Both the position numbers and the translations under genes were made by a program. A DNA stretch of 64,000 bases from Terrabacter sp. Root85 (GTDB lineage Bacteria > Actinomycetota > Actinomycetes > Actinomycetales > Dermatophilaceae), in NCBI RefSeq assembly GCF_001429185.1, contig NZ_LMIW01000001.1, forward strand, positions 833,490-897,489, read 5' to 3'. Shown here one piece after another: positions 50,267 through 58,348 of this stretch (the first letter of the stretch is position 1; every line of letters starts with the position of its first letter). Below the pieces are notes generated by a model. That model made no database searches. It was not told where the DNA came from and was given only the letters and a program-made list of their open reading frames with translations.

Positions 50267-50309
50267 GCCGCTGGGTGCACCCCGATGGTGATGGGGTGCA
50301 CCCAGCGGC
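50267..50309. terminator. 17-bp perfect hairpin, terminator or attenuator
   Basis: GCCGCTGGGTGCACCCC (50267-50283) pairs perfectly with GGGGTGCACCCAGCGGC (50293-50309) around a nine-base loop. It lies 22 bases after the DoxX-like stop and just upstream of the ribosome site of the next gene (ATG 50329). It may therefore end one transcript and shape the leader of the next. No T run follows. Confidence 0.6.
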
Positions 50310-50328
50310 CGAGTGAAGGAGCCCACCG

Positions 50329-50784
50329 ATGACCGCACTGACCACGAACCCCGCGCCGGCCCTCGGCGCACCCCGACCCCACCTCGTCGACGTCCCCACG
50401 GACCACCGGCTGCAGGCGCGCGGTCGCCGCCGCGACACGCACCGCTTCCCGGCCGCGACCTACCTGTGCCGCAGCGTCGCCCGCGAGGAGCGTGCCGTCG
50501 CCCAGCAGGCACTCGAGACGACGGACCGGTCCGCGTCGCGCCGGATCGGCGGCCTCGGGGGCGTCGTCGCCCTGCTCTTCACCGCCGCCCTCGTGGTGCT
50601 CGCGACCGGTCGTGCCGACACGCGGCCCGGCGTCCTGGCGCTCGTCGCCCTCGGCGGACTCCTCGTCGCCGCCATCGTGGCCCTCGTCGCGGTGCTGCGC
50701 AGCCACGAGCGCGAGCACGACGTCCTCGCCGAGCGGGTGCGGATGTACGACTCCCGCCTGCTGGAGCTGCGACCCCGACGCTGA
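50329..50784 (+). CDS. Hypothetical two-helix membrane protein
   Basis: The 151-residue protein has a basic, polar N-terminal half (RGRRRDTHRFPAATYLCRSV) and two hydrophobic helices (GGVVALLFTAALVVLATG and LALVALGGLLVAAIVALVAV). A charged C-terminal helix follows (LAERVRMYDSRLLELRPRR). GGAG lies nine bases upstream. No domain is recognised. It follows the hairpin described above. Confidence 0.6.
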   Translation: MTALTTNPAPALGAPRPHLVDVPTDHRLQARGRRRDTHRFPAATYLCRSVAREERAVAQQALETTDRSASRRIGGLGGVVALLFTAALVVLATGRADTRPGVLALVALGGLLVAAIVALVAVLRSHEREHDVLAERVRMYDSRLLELRPRR

Positions 50785-50804
50785 CCGTGGGGACGGACGG
50801 TCGA

Positions 50805-50810
50805 CATACT
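50805..50810 (+). promoter_or_regulatory. -10-like hexamer before the dienelactone hydrolase gene
   Basis: CATACT lies six bases before the ATG at 50817, the spacing of the leaderless promoters seen elsewhere in the window. The first base departs from TANNNT. Confidence 0.4.
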
Positions 50811-50816
50811 GACGGC

Positions 50817-51527
50817 ATGACCGAACACGTGACCATCACGACCGACGCCGGCGAGATGCCCGCGCACCTCTGGCTCCCGCCGAGCGGGCAGGGCCCGGGC
50901 ATCGTCGTGCTGCAGGAGATCTTCGGCGTCAGCGACTACATCCAGCGCCGGGCCGCCCAGCTCGCCGAGCAGGGCTACGTCGTCGTGGCACCCGAGATCT
51001 TCTGGCGCCTCGGCGTCACCTCGCCCGTCGAGGGCGAGGACGCGCTGCAGCAGGGCATGGGTCTCGTGCAGCGCCTCGACTGGCCGGCGGCCGTCTCCGA
51101 CGCCGCCGCGACGGTCGAGTGGCTGCGCGACCGTGACGAGGTCACGGCCGGTGTCGGCGCGGTCGGCTTCTGCTTCGGCGGCGGGCTCGGCTTCAACGTC
51201 GCCGGCCACCTCGAGTCCGACGGCTCGGCTCCGCTCGACGCGCTCGTCAGCTACTACGGCTCGGCCCTGCCGGGACTGCACGACGTCGTGACCGTGACCG
51301 CGCCGAGCCTGCACCACTTCGGCCTCGCCGACTCGTTCATCGACACCGAGACGGTGCGCCGGATCGAGGCGTCCGTGACCGTTCAGCCCGCCACCGTCTT
51401 CGAGACGTATGCCGGCGCCGACCACGCGTTCGACAACGACGACATGCCGTGGCACGACCCGGCGTCCTCGGCCCTCGCCTGGGCGACGACGAGCGAGTTC
51501 CTCCGCGAACGGCTGCCCGTCGACTGA
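50817..51527 (+). CDS. Dienelactone hydrolase family protein
   Basis: The 236-residue alpha/beta hydrolase has the DLH catalytic Cys in VGAVGFCFGGGLGFN, His in AGADHAFDN and Asp in HFGLADSFID, with the N-terminal IVVLQEIFGVSDYIQRRAAQ typical of the family. Members hydrolyse dienelactone in chloroaromatic degradation or other small esters. No aromatic pathway genes adjoin, so the substrate is open. Confidence 0.9.
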   Translation: MTEHVTITTDAGEMPAHLWLPPSGQGPGIVVLQEIFGVSDYIQRRAAQLAEQGYVVVAPEIFWRLGVTSPVEGEDALQQGMGLVQRLDWPAAVSDAAATVEWLRDRDEVTAGVGAVGFCFGGGLGFNVAGHLESDGSAPLDALVSYYGSALPGLHDVVTVTAPSLHHFGLADSFIDTETVRRIEASVTVQPATVFETYAGADHAFDNDDMPWHDPASSALAWATTSEFLRERLPVD

Positions 51528-51655
51528 GCATCTCCCTCTCTCTCCCGGAACGTCCTCGTCGAGCCGTGTCGAGGCCGCGCCGCGCCGATCGACGTGGGGG
51601 TGAGCCGGCAGCGAGCCGGGACCAGCCAACACCATCGAAGCCAGGAGCACCTCCC

Positions 51656-52003
51656 ATGACGCAGTTCCTTCTCTCCGTCCACCACCGCGGGGGCGACGCC
51701 ATGCCGTCCGAGGACGAGATCCAGCACATGTACGCCTCCGTCGACGCCTTCAACCGGAGGCTCCAGGAGACCGGGGCGTGGGTCCACGCCGGCGGGCTCA
51801 CCGACGTGAGCCAGGCCAAGGTCGTCGACGCGTCGGCCGGGGCGGGGTCGATCACCGACGGGCCGTTCAGCGAGGCCCGCGAGTGGCTCGGTGGCTTCTG
51901 GATCGTCGAGGCCGCCGACCTCGACACCGCGCTGGCCCTGGCCCAGGAGGGCTCGGCCGCGTGTCATGGTCCGGTGGAGGTCCGGGCCCTCCAGGGCGAG
52001 TGA
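51656..52003 (+). CDS. YciI/YCII-like protein
   Basis: The 115-residue protein shows the YCII pattern: QFLLSVHHRGGDAMPSEDEI, NRRLQETGAWVHAGGLTDV, TDGPFSEAREWLGGFWIVEA and ALALAQEGSAACHGPVEVRA. It is a small ferredoxin-like fold. These genes often neighbour ECF sigma factors, but none is adjacent here. AGGAG lies ten bases before the ATG. Confidence 0.87.
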   Translation: MTQFLLSVHHRGGDAMPSEDEIQHMYASVDAFNRRLQETGAWVHAGGLTDVSQAKVVDASAGAGSITDGPFSEAREWLGGFWIVEAADLDTALALAQEGSAACHGPVEVRALQGE

Positions 52004-52190
52004 CCTCGTACCGACCCGATGCGGACGACCCCGGGCACTGGGTGCCGCCGGGGCCGTTTGCGTGTGTTCGTGGTGGTCCGGCACGTGATCTCCCGGGCGG
52101 ACGTCCGCACACCGGGTGGGCGGGTGCCGGAGCGGGTATGGCCCCGTGGGCTGTTGCTGCAGCCCTGCCCGTGACCGTCGAGGAGTACCC

Positions 52191-52637
52191 GTGAAGCTGC
52201 ACCCGGTCGAGGCGGTGGCTCCCGGCCTCGCCGCGCGCATCGCGGGCGCCGAGCGCGGGGACGCCCGACGGTTCGCCTTCCGCGTCGCTCGCCTCGCGTG
52301 CGCGGTCGCGGGGGTGCACGACCGCAACGCGCTCGAGGTCGCCCGCGGGGGTCTCGAGCACTACCCGGAGGTCGAGGACCTCGTGGCGCTCTGGGACCTG
52401 GAGCGCGACCTCGACTCCGCCTGCGAGGCCCATCTCGGCACGCACCCCGACACGTGCAACCTCGACCAGCTCCGGCTGCACGACGAGTGCGTCGAGGCCC
52501 GTGCCGTCGCTGCCGTCATCGCCGCCCTCAAGCCCGACGCGCTCGTCGCCGCCCGGCAGGCCACCCACGAGGCATTCGCCGCCGGGTGCGAGGCCGCTGC
52601 CCTCGAAGCCCTCGCCGACCAGCTTCTCGTCAACTGA
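52191..52637 (+). CDS. Hypothetical helical protein
   Basis: The 148-residue protein is Ala/Glu-rich and predicted all-helical, with conserved-looking FAFRVARLACAVAGVHDRN, LWDLERDLDSACEAHL and THEAFAAGCEAAALEALADQ. There is no membrane segment or signal peptide. The GTG at 52191 has GAGGAG six bases upstream, which supports it over earlier starts. I cannot assign a family. The repeat array beginning at 52642 follows its stop directly. Confidence 0.6.
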   Translation: MKLHPVEAVAPGLAARIAGAERGDARRFAFRVARLACAVAGVHDRNALEVARGGLEHYPEVEDLVALWDLERDLDSACEAHLGTHPDTCNLDQLRLHDECVEARAVAAVIAALKPDALVAARQATHEAFAAGCEAAALEALADQLLVN

Positions 52638-52641
52638 CCCG

Positions 52642-52692
52642 ACGCTCACTCGAGTGAGCGCCCCGCCCCACTCGAGTGAGCGCCCCGCCCCA
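52642..52692. repeat. Palindrome-containing repeat, left copy
   Basis: Two direct copies of a 22-bp unit, CACTCGAGTGAGCGCCCC plus GCCC, lie at 52647 and 52669. Each is centred on the perfect palindrome CACTCGAGTG. An inverted version of the same pair lies at 53450-53498. Confidence 0.8.
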
Positions 52693-52713
52693 CGGGGCAC
52701 CACGGGGGCAGTG

Positions 52714-53409
52714 TCAGGCGTTCCGCCGACCCAGCCGTCGCGCCCACCGATAGGCGGGCTCGCGCACGGCGACGACCCAGGCCGGCGGGGAGGTGCCGGC
52801 GAGCTCGTTGACGATCGGGTCGAACCGCGTGGCGGCGTCAGCCTGCTCGAGGCGCAGCTGCAGGAGCCCCACCGCGCGCCAGGGGCCACCGTCGAGCGAT
52901 GCCGCCAGCTCGTACTCCCGCGGCACGACCTCGTCGCCACTGGGTCTCGCGAGCAGGGCGAGCGAGTGCTCCCCGGCCCTCGTCGGTAGCAGGGTCGTCA
53001 GTGATCGGCTCGCGGCCCACCGGACCGGACGCAGGACGTAGCGGCTGACCCGGCCCGTCCCCGTCGTGGCGAGGAGGAGGTCGGCGGGCCCACCGGACGT
53101 GCCGGCCGTCGGCAGCCGCACGGCGAGGCCACCGATGTCCCACCAACCGGGCCGGGTGCTCATGGCGCGCGAGACGCGGACCGTGCACGGGTGCACACCA
53201 CGGTCGACAAGCAGCGGGACCCCCAGGTGCGCGGCCGGCGCGTCGATGCGCAGCTCGGCGTCCCAGGTCCTCCCGACGGCATGGAGCGGCTTGCGTCCGG
53301 AGGCCCATGCGACGAGCCCGAGTCCCGCGGCGAGCACGACGCCGGCAGCGCGCTCGGGAGGGGTGGGCACACGAGGCGAAGCGGGTCTCGCGATGGAGGT
53401 GGTGGTCAC
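52714..53409 (-). CDS. Uncharacterised protein bracketed by inverted repeats (possibly catalase-superfamily-like)
   Basis: The product is about 231 residues. An N-terminal hydrophobic segment (AAGVVLAAGLGLVAWASG) is followed by a body with VRVSRAMSTRPGWWDIGGLA, DLLLATTGTGRVSRYVLRPV and FDPIVNELAG. These faintly recall small catalase-related actinobacterial proteins, though no haem ligands can be confirmed. GTG at 53409 has AGGTGGA just before it; GTG at 53418 is possible. It is flanked on both sides by inverted copies of a CACTCGAGTG repeat, suggesting acquisition or rearrangement as a unit. Confidence 0.55.
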   Translation of the reverse strand: MTTTSIARPASPRVPTPPERAAGVVLAAGLGLVAWASGRKPLHAVGRTWDAELRIDAPAAHLGVPLLVDRGVHPCTVRVSRAMSTRPGWWDIGGLAVRLPTAGTSGGPADLLLATTGTGRVSRYVLRPVRWAASRSLTTLLPTRAGEHSLALLARPSGDEVVPREYELAASLDGGPWRAVGLLQLRLEQADAATRFDPIVNELAGTSPPAWVVAVREPAYRWARRLGRRNA

Positions 53410-53449
53410 GAGGTCCACCTACCCAGCCGGAGGCGACTGCGCCGCCCCT

Positions 53450-53498
53450 GGGGCGGAGCGCTCACTCGAGTGGGACGGGGTGCTCACTCGAGTGGGGG
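53450..53498. repeat. Palindrome-containing repeat, right (inverted) copy
   Basis: Two more CACTCGAGTG palindromes lie at 53463-53472 and 53485-53494. Read on the minus strand, the surrounding sequence (CACTCGAGTGAGC, then CCCCG-type spacer, then CACTCGAGTGAGCGC) repeats the left copy, so the two blocks are inverted relative to each other. Confidence 0.8.
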
Positions 53499-54116
53499 TT
53501 GCGTCGTGTGGGAGGACATCGCGGGTGGGAGGTCGGCGGCGTCGCCGGTGGGCCAGGCCGCCGGATCGGGGCCGAGCGCGGCGAGCTCGGTCACCTGCTC
53601 GCGGCACCACGTCGACACCTCGCGTCGGCCGGAGAGGACGTCGGCGGCGAACTCACGCCACGGCACCCACTCGGCCGCCTCGACCTCGGCGGGGTCGTGG
53701 CCTGGCTGGGGTGCGACCCCGCTGACCCGGCCGACGAGGACCGGGCACAGCTCCCACTCGACGACTCCGTCCATCTCGGCGCGGTAGGAGAAGCGGGGCA
53801 GCACGAGGCGCAGGTCGTCCACGTCGAGGCCGAGCTCGTCGCGCGCACGCCGGCCGACGGCGTCCTCGACCGGCTCACCGGGCGCCGGGTGACCGCACGC
53901 AGAGTTGGTCCAGACTCCCGGGAAGGTCGCCTTGGCCAGGGCGCGCTGGGTCACGAGGAGCGAGCCGGCGTCGTCGAGGAGGTAGACGGAGAAGGCGAGG
54001 TGGAGCGGGGTGTCGGCGTGGTGGACCGTCGCCTTGGGCGCTGTGCCGATCGCCTCACCGTCCGGGGAGACGAGGACGACGAGCTCCTCGTCGGCGTCCG
54101 GCGTCACGACGGTCAC
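53484..54116 (-). CDS. idi: Isopentenyl-diphosphate delta-isomerase, type I
   Basis: The 210-residue enzyme has the Nudix-like IDI features: HLAFSVYLLDDAGSLLVTQR, the active-site Cys in WTNSACGHPAPGE and the Glu of VVEWELCPVLVG. It interconverts IPP and DMAPP. Its GTG overlaps the flavoprotein stop (GTGA). It is thus the last gene of the type III PKS operon, presumably raising prenyl-diphosphate supply for the UbiA step. The C-terminus overlaps the right repeat block. Confidence 0.92.
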   Translation of the reverse strand: MTVVTPDADEELVVLVSPDGEAIGTAPKATVHHADTPLHLAFSVYLLDDAGSLLVTQRALAKATFPGVWTNSACGHPAPGEPVEDAVGRRARDELGLDVDDLRLVLPRFSYRAEMDGVVEWELCPVLVGRVSGVAPQPGHDPAEVEAAEWVPWREFAADVLSGRREVSTWCREQVTELAALGPDPAAWPTGDAADLPPAMSSHTTQPPLE

Positions 54117-55234
54117 CGGCCGGGCCTCGCGAGCTCGTTGACCGCGCCGCGGAAGACCGGGGGCAGCGTCGCGGCGGCGGGGACGAGCAGCCGCCGGGTC
54201 CAGGCCGGTCGCGTGACCTGGACGAGCGCGTGGGTGAGCAGCGTGTAGCGCCGGGTGGCCGCACGCCACGACCGCTCGTAGGACTGCGGGTCATCGGCGA
54301 CGACCGCCGCGACCGCCGCCCGCGCGTGGGCGAGGCCGAGCGAGATGCCTTCTCCCGTCAGGGCGTCGACGTAGCCGCTCGCGTCTCCGGCGAGCAGGAC
54401 GCGGCCCTCGACGCGGTGTGTCGTGCGCTGGCGCAGCGGCCCCGCGCCGCGCACCGACGTCACGACCGGCGCCCCGTCGAGGCGGTCGCGCAGCTCCGGG
54501 AACTCGGCGAGGCTCTCGGACAGGGGGTTTCGCTGCTTGCTGAGCACAGCCACCCCGACGAGGTCGTCGGCGACGGGCGTCACGTACGCCTCCCCGTGCG
54601 CGCCCCAGTGCACCTCGACGTGGTCTCCCCAAGGGCGTATGCCGTAGTGCTGGCGCAGCCCGTAGCGGCGGAGCGGGCGCGTGTCGGCGGTCCGAGCGAC
54701 GCCTCCGCTCCCGCTCCCGCTCGACAGGCGGCGGACGGTGGTGTGGTCGCGGTCGAGCCCGAGGGAGCGGCGGGTCGGCGAGTGCAGCCCGTCGGCGGCG
54801 ATGACCCACGGCGCGGTGAGTGTCGGCCCCTCACCACCCGAGTCGTCGGTGCGCACGGTCACGGCGGTGTCGTCCTGCGTCACCTCGGTCGCGCCGAACG
54901 GGAGCACCTCGACGCCGGCGGCGGCGACGGCCTCGCTCAGGGCGGCGTGCAGGGTGGTGCGCCGGATGCCGCGGCCGGGACCGGCCGTGAAGTCCGCCTC
55001 GGCGACCCGGCCCCGGGCGACGTAGCGGATGCCGCGGAGGTCGTGTCCGTCCGGGTCGACCCCCAGGCCGGCGAGCGCCTGGAGACCGCCGGGCATCAGA
55101 CCCTCGCCGCAGGCCTTGTCGATGGAGCCGGCCCGCGGCTCGAGGACGACGGGAGACAGACCGGAGCGGACGGCATACAACGCCGTGGCGAGACCGACGG
55201 GTCCGCCGCCGATGACGATGACGTCGATACTCAC
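54113..55234 (-). CDS. FAD-dependent geranylgeranyl-reductase-family oxidoreductase
   Basis: The 373-residue flavoprotein has the N-terminal dinucleotide motif VIVIGGGPVGLATALYAVRS, the family signature ACGEGLMPGG, a middle APWVIAADGLHSPTRRSLGL and the FAD motif VLLAGDASGYVDALTGEGIS. Members reduce prenyl double bonds or hydroxylate aromatic rings. In this cluster either saturation of a prenyl chain or ring hydroxylation is plausible. The GTG start overlaps the methyltransferase stop. Confidence 0.88.
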   Translation of the reverse strand: MSIDVIVIGGGPVGLATALYAVRSGLSPVVLEPRAGSIDKACGEGLMPGGLQALAGLGVDPDGHDLRGIRYVARGRVAEADFTAGPGRGIRRTTLHAALSEAVAAAGVEVLPFGATEVTQDDTAVTVRTDDSGGEGPTLTAPWVIAADGLHSPTRRSLGLDRDHTTVRRLSSGSGSGGVARTADTRPLRRYGLRQHYGIRPWGDHVEVHWGAHGEAYVTPVADDLVGVAVLSKQRNPLSESLAEFPELRDRLDGAPVVTSVRGAGPLRQRTTHRVEGRVLLAGDASGYVDALTGEGISLGLAHARAAVAAVVADDPQSYERSWRAATRRYTLLTHALVQVTRPAWTRRLLVPAAATLPPVFRGAVNELARPGR

Positions 55235-55782
55235 GTCACGGCCCCGCTGGGGGCGTCTGCGGGAGAGGCGATCTCGCGGAGGGCGGCATTCTCGACGCGG
55301 ATGCGGACGGTGAGCAGCGCTGCATTCGCGACGGTGAAGACGAGCGCCGTCACCCAGGCGGTGTGCACGAGGGGCAGGGCGAAGCCCTCGACGACGACGG
55401 CGACGTAGTTCGGGTGCGGGATGACGCCGTAGGGCCCGCGGCGGACGAGCGGGAGGCCGGGCACGACGATGACCCGGGTGTTCCACTGGTTGCCGAGGGT
55501 CGTGATGCACCACCAGCGCAGGGCCTGGCTGGCCACGACGAGCGCGAGCATGACCCAGGCGAGGGCCGGGACGAACGGGCGGTCGGCGAGCCACACCTCC
55601 GCGACGGCACCGACGAGCAGCCCGGTGTGGAGCACGACCATGACGGGGTAGTGCGACTGGCCCCGCTCGACGCCGCCACGCGAGAACGCCCACGCCGCAT
55701 GGCGTTTCGACACGACGAGCTCGGCGAGACGCTCGAGCCCGACGAGCAGGACGAGGCCGGTGAAGAGCCACTGGGAGGTCAT
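55231..55782 (-). CDS. ICMT-type (isoprenylcysteine carboxyl methyltransferase family) membrane methyltransferase
   Basis: The 183-residue protein has four or five membrane helices and the ICMT C-terminal motif: RWWCITTLGNQWNTRVIVVP, RRGPYGVIPHPNYVAVVVEG and RIRVENAALRE. In type III PKS clusters such proteins O-methylate phenolic lipids. A strong AGGAGG site lies seven bases before the ATG. It is 12 bases after the PKS stop. Confidence 0.88.
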   Translation of the reverse strand: MTSQWLFTGLVLLVGLERLAELVVSKRHAAWAFSRGGVERGQSHYPVMVVLHTGLLVGAVAEVWLADRPFVPALAWVMLALVVASQALRWWCITTLGNQWNTRVIVVPGLPLVRRGPYGVIPHPNYVAVVVEGFALPLVHTAWVTALVFTVANAALLTVRIRVENAALREIASPADAPSGAVT

Positions 55783-55794
55783 CGGCGCCTCCTG

Positions 55795-56865
55795 TCAGTC
55801 GGCCGCGCGGAGCAGGACGAGCTCGAGGCAGAAGCCGGGGCCCATCGCCATGAGCACGCCCCACGAGCCGGGCTCGGGGGTGTGGTCGGCGAGGGTGTCG
55901 GCGAGCACGTGGAGCACGGATGCGGAGCTGAGGTTGCCGATGCGGTCGAGCGAGCTCCACGTGACGCCGAGCGCCTCGCGGTCCACCTCGAGGGCCTCCT
56001 GCATCGCCTCGAGGACCTTGGGGCCGCCGGGGTGGGCGACCCACCAGCCGATGTCGGCGCGGGTCAGGCCCTCGCCCGCGAGGAAACGGTCGACGTCGTC
56101 GCGGACGTTCTCGCGCACGAGGTCGGGGACCTCGGCGCCGAGGACGATGCGCAGCCCCGTCGCGCCGACGTCCCAGCCCATGGCGCGCTCGGTCCCGGGG
56201 TAGAGGCGGCTGCGGGTGGCGACGACGCGCGGCTGGCCGGGCGCGAGCGCGGCGGCGCGGTCGGCCCCCACCATGACGACCGCGGCGGCCCCGTCGCCGA
56301 AGAGGCCGCTGGCGACGAGGTTCGCGGTCGACCGGTCGTCGCGCTGGACCGTCAGGCTGCACAGCTCGACCGAGAGGAGCACCGCGACGTCGGCGGGGTG
56401 GCCGAGGAGGTAGTCGTGGACGCGGGCCACACCGGCGGCACCGGCGACGCACCCGAGACCGACGAGCGGGACGCGCTTCACGTCGTCGCGCAGCCCGATC
56501 TCGGCGGCGACCCGGGCCTCGATCGAAGGGACGGCGAGGCCGGTGATCGTCGTCGACACGATGAGATCGACGTCCCGCGGGGTGAGACCGCACGCCGCGA
56601 GCGCCTTGGTGACGGCGTGCGAGCCGAGCTCGGTGGCGACCCGGATGAACTCGTCGTTGGCCGCGCCGAAGTCCGCGAGCTGCCAGTAGCGCTCGAGCGG
56701 CAGGGCGAGGTGGCGCTGGCTCACCCCGGCGTTGGCGTGGAACCGCTCGAGGAGCGCTCGGTCGGACCCCGTCGATCCGAGCACGTCGGCGAAGGCCGCC
56801 GTGACCTCGTCCTGCGCGTAGCTGTGCTCGGGCAGGACGCCGCGGACGGCCGCTAGGTGGCTCAC
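55795..56865 (-). CDS. Type III polyketide synthase
   Basis: The 356-residue enzyme has the chalcone-synthase triad: Cys139 in [13 protein letters not shown], His278 in [11 protein letters not shown] and Asn311 in [23 protein letters not shown] lies at the C-terminus. It would extend an acyl starter with malonyl-CoA to an alkylresorcinol, pyrone or quinone precursor. The GTG start is six bases after TAGGCT on the minus strand. It heads a four-gene operon with ICMT, flavoprotein and idi and diverges from UbiA. Confidence 0.93.
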   Translation of the reverse strand: MSHLAAVRGVLPEHSYAQDEVTAAFADVLGSTGSDRALLERFHANAGVSQRHLALPLERYWQLADFGAANDEFIRVATELGSHAVTKALAACGLTPRDVDLIVSTTITGLAVPSIEARVAAEIGLRDDVKRVPLVGLGCVAGAAGVARVHDYLLGHPADVAVLLSVELCSLTVQRDDRSTANLVASGLFGDGAAAVVMVGADRAAALAPGQPRVVATRSRLYPGTERAMGWDVGATGLRIVLGAEVPDLVRENVRDDVDRFLAGEGLTRADIGWWVAHPGGPKVLEAMQEALEVDREALGVTWSSLDRIGNLSSASVLHVLADTLADHTPEPGSWGVLMAMGPGFCLELVLLRAAD

Positions 56866-56871
56866 CCGGCC

Positions 56872-56877
56872 AGCCTA
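56872..56877 (-). promoter_or_regulatory. -10 hexamer of leaderless promoter (PKS operon)
   Basis: TAGGCT on the minus strand, then six bases, then GTG. The divergent UbiA gene has the identical hexamer and spacing on the other strand, so the two transcripts probably share control. Confidence 0.55.
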
Positions 56878-56945
56878 GGCGTCGCCGACGCACCCGGGGG
56901 CGACGTTGGACAGCGGCCGTCGGGGCGCTCGGCCCCGGGGACACC

Positions 56946-56951
56946 TAGGCT
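56946..56951 (+). promoter_or_regulatory. -10 hexamer of leaderless promoter (UbiA gene)
   Basis: TAGGCT (56946-56951), six bases, GTG at 56958. It mirrors the PKS promoter 69 bases away. Confidence 0.55.
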
Positions 56952-56957
56952 CGGCGC

Positions 56958-57764
56958 GTGGCGGTGCGGCGGATGGTGCGAGGACTGGCGCTCGCCTGCC
57001 ATCCGGGCCCGACCGTGGCCGTCACCGTGCTCACGGCGCTGCTCGCCTGGTCGGCCGGACACACGCTGGGTCGCGGCGTCCTCGTGACCACGGCCGTGCT
57101 CACCGGACAGCTGTCGATCGGGTGGTCCAACGACCTCGTCGACGCGCGCCGGGACCGCGCCGTGGGGCGCACCGACAAGCCCCTGGCCGCCGGCGCCGTG
57201 ACCGAGCGGGTCGTCCGGGCCGCCTGCGCGGCAGCCCTGGCCGCGTGCGTCGTGCTGTCGCTCGCGTGCGGCTGGGCCTCGGGCCTCGTCCACCTGCTCC
57301 TCGGCGTCGCGTCCGGCTGGGCCTACAACCTGTGGTTCAAGCGCACCGCGCTCTCCCCGCTGCCGTATGCCGTCGCGTTCGCCGCGCTGCCGGCCGTCGT
57401 CACGCTCGCCCTCCCCCACCCCGTCTGGCCGCCGGCGTGGGTGCTCGTGACCGGGGCGCTGCTCGGGGTGGGCGCCCACCTGCTCAACGCCCTGCCCGAC
57501 CTCGCCGACGACGAGGCGACCGGGGTGCGCGGGCTGCCGCACCGGCTCGGGGAGCCGGTCGTGCGGTGGCTGGCACCCGCGGTGCTGCTCGCGGGGTCGG
57601 TCGTGGCGGCATTCGGCCCCGGTCTCGACGCCACGGGGCTGGGACTGCTCGCGGCGTGCGTGGCCCTCGCGGTCGTGGCCGTCGTGGGGCGCGGGCGGCT
57701 GCCGTTCGTCGCGGCGGTGCTCATCGCCCTCGCGAACGTCGTCAGCCTCGTCGCGCGCAGCTGA
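56958..57764 (+). CDS. UbiA family prenyltransferase
   Basis: The 268-residue membrane protein has about eight helices and both Asp-rich motifs: GWSNDLVDARRDRAVGRTDK (NDxxD) and LPDLADDEATGVRGLPHRL (DxxxD type). It attaches a prenyl chain to an aromatic or quinone acceptor. Divergence from the type III PKS operon with a matched promoter indicates it prenylates the polyketide product. Confidence 0.92.
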   Translation: MAVRRMVRGLALACHPGPTVAVTVLTALLAWSAGHTLGRGVLVTTAVLTGQLSIGWSNDLVDARRDRAVGRTDKPLAAGAVTERVVRAACAAALAACVVLSLACGWASGLVHLLLGVASGWAYNLWFKRTALSPLPYAVAFAALPAVVTLALPHPVWPPAWVLVTGALLGVGAHLLNALPDLADDEATGVRGLPHRLGEPVVRWLAPAVLLAGSVVAAFGPGLDATGLGLLAACVALAVVAVVGRGRLPFVAAVLIALANVVSLVARS

Positions 57765-57776
57765 CCCTCGTCGCGC

Positions 57777-58178
57777 TCAGTCGGTCGGGGTGATCCGGAC
57801 GACGACGCGGGTGCTGTTGCCGCGACGCACGACCCACTCGATGGCCATGAAGATCCGGAACTCGACGCCGTACTTGCGGCTGAGCCTGCGGTTCACGGCC
57901 TCGGAGGCGGCGGAGTCGCGGATGATCTCGGCGCGGCCCTCGACGACGGGCGCGTCGGGCTTGACGTTGCCCCGGCGGTCGCACGGCTGCAGCGTGACGC
58001 GCGGGTCGTGGCGCAGGCGCTTGAGCTTGCCGGCACCCTCGGGGGTGCTGACGATCGCGGCGCCGGCGTCGGGCAGCACCCACACGGGGGTTGGGACCGG
58101 CTCGCCGTTGCGGCGGTAGGTCGTCAGCAGCACGAAGCGTTCGCCACCGAGGTTGTGGAGCGTGGGCGCCTGGGTCAT
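57777..58178 (-). CDS. PPOX class F420-dependent oxidoreductase-like protein
   Basis: The 133-residue split-barrel protein shows RFVLLTTYRRNGEPVPTPVW, IVSTPEGAGKLKRLRHDPRV, TLQPCDRRGNVKPDAPVVEG and EWVVRRGNSTRVVVRITP. These are typical of actinobacterial F420H2-dependent reductases of the PPOX class. It converges with UbiA (12-bp gap). No strong ribosome site is visible before the ATG. Confidence 0.85.
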   Translation of the reverse strand: MTQAPTLHNLGGERFVLLTTYRRNGEPVPTPVWVLPDAGAAIVSTPEGAGKLKRLRHDPRVTLQPCDRRGNVKPDAPVVEGRAEIIRDSAASEAVNRRLSRKYGVEFRIFMAIEWVVRRGNSTRVVVRITPTD

Positions 58179-58233
58179 GGGCAGGACGTACCCGCTCCGG
58201 GCGTGCCGCGAGCAGGGTGCCCCGGTCGGCACC

Positions 58234-58315
58234 CTGTGCATTGGGTCACCCCGTGACTCACGGCCGGTTCGTCCGGCTCCCGCAGACCTGAGTCACCCCC
58301 TGACCCAATGCACAG
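58234..58315. repeat. Long interrupted inverted repeat
   Basis: The left arm CTGTGCATTGGGTCA (58234-58248), then CCCC, then GTGACTC (58253-58259) is matched by the right arm GAGTCAC (58290-58296), CCCC, TGACCCAATGCACAG (58301-58315). This is a 15-bp plus 7-bp stem with a symmetric CCCC bubble and a 30-base loop. A smaller GGGTGCC/GGCACCC hairpin abuts it at 58215-58234. It lies between two leftward genes. Confidence 0.85.
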
Positions 58316-58348
58316 CGCAGCCGACGGCATGAGGCGCCGCGGGGGCCT

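Noticed and set aside
53463-53494. CACTCGAGTG pairs as simple intrinsic terminators
   Set aside because: The palindromes have no loop or T run and occur as direct pairs on both sides of one gene. A repeat-element explanation fits better.
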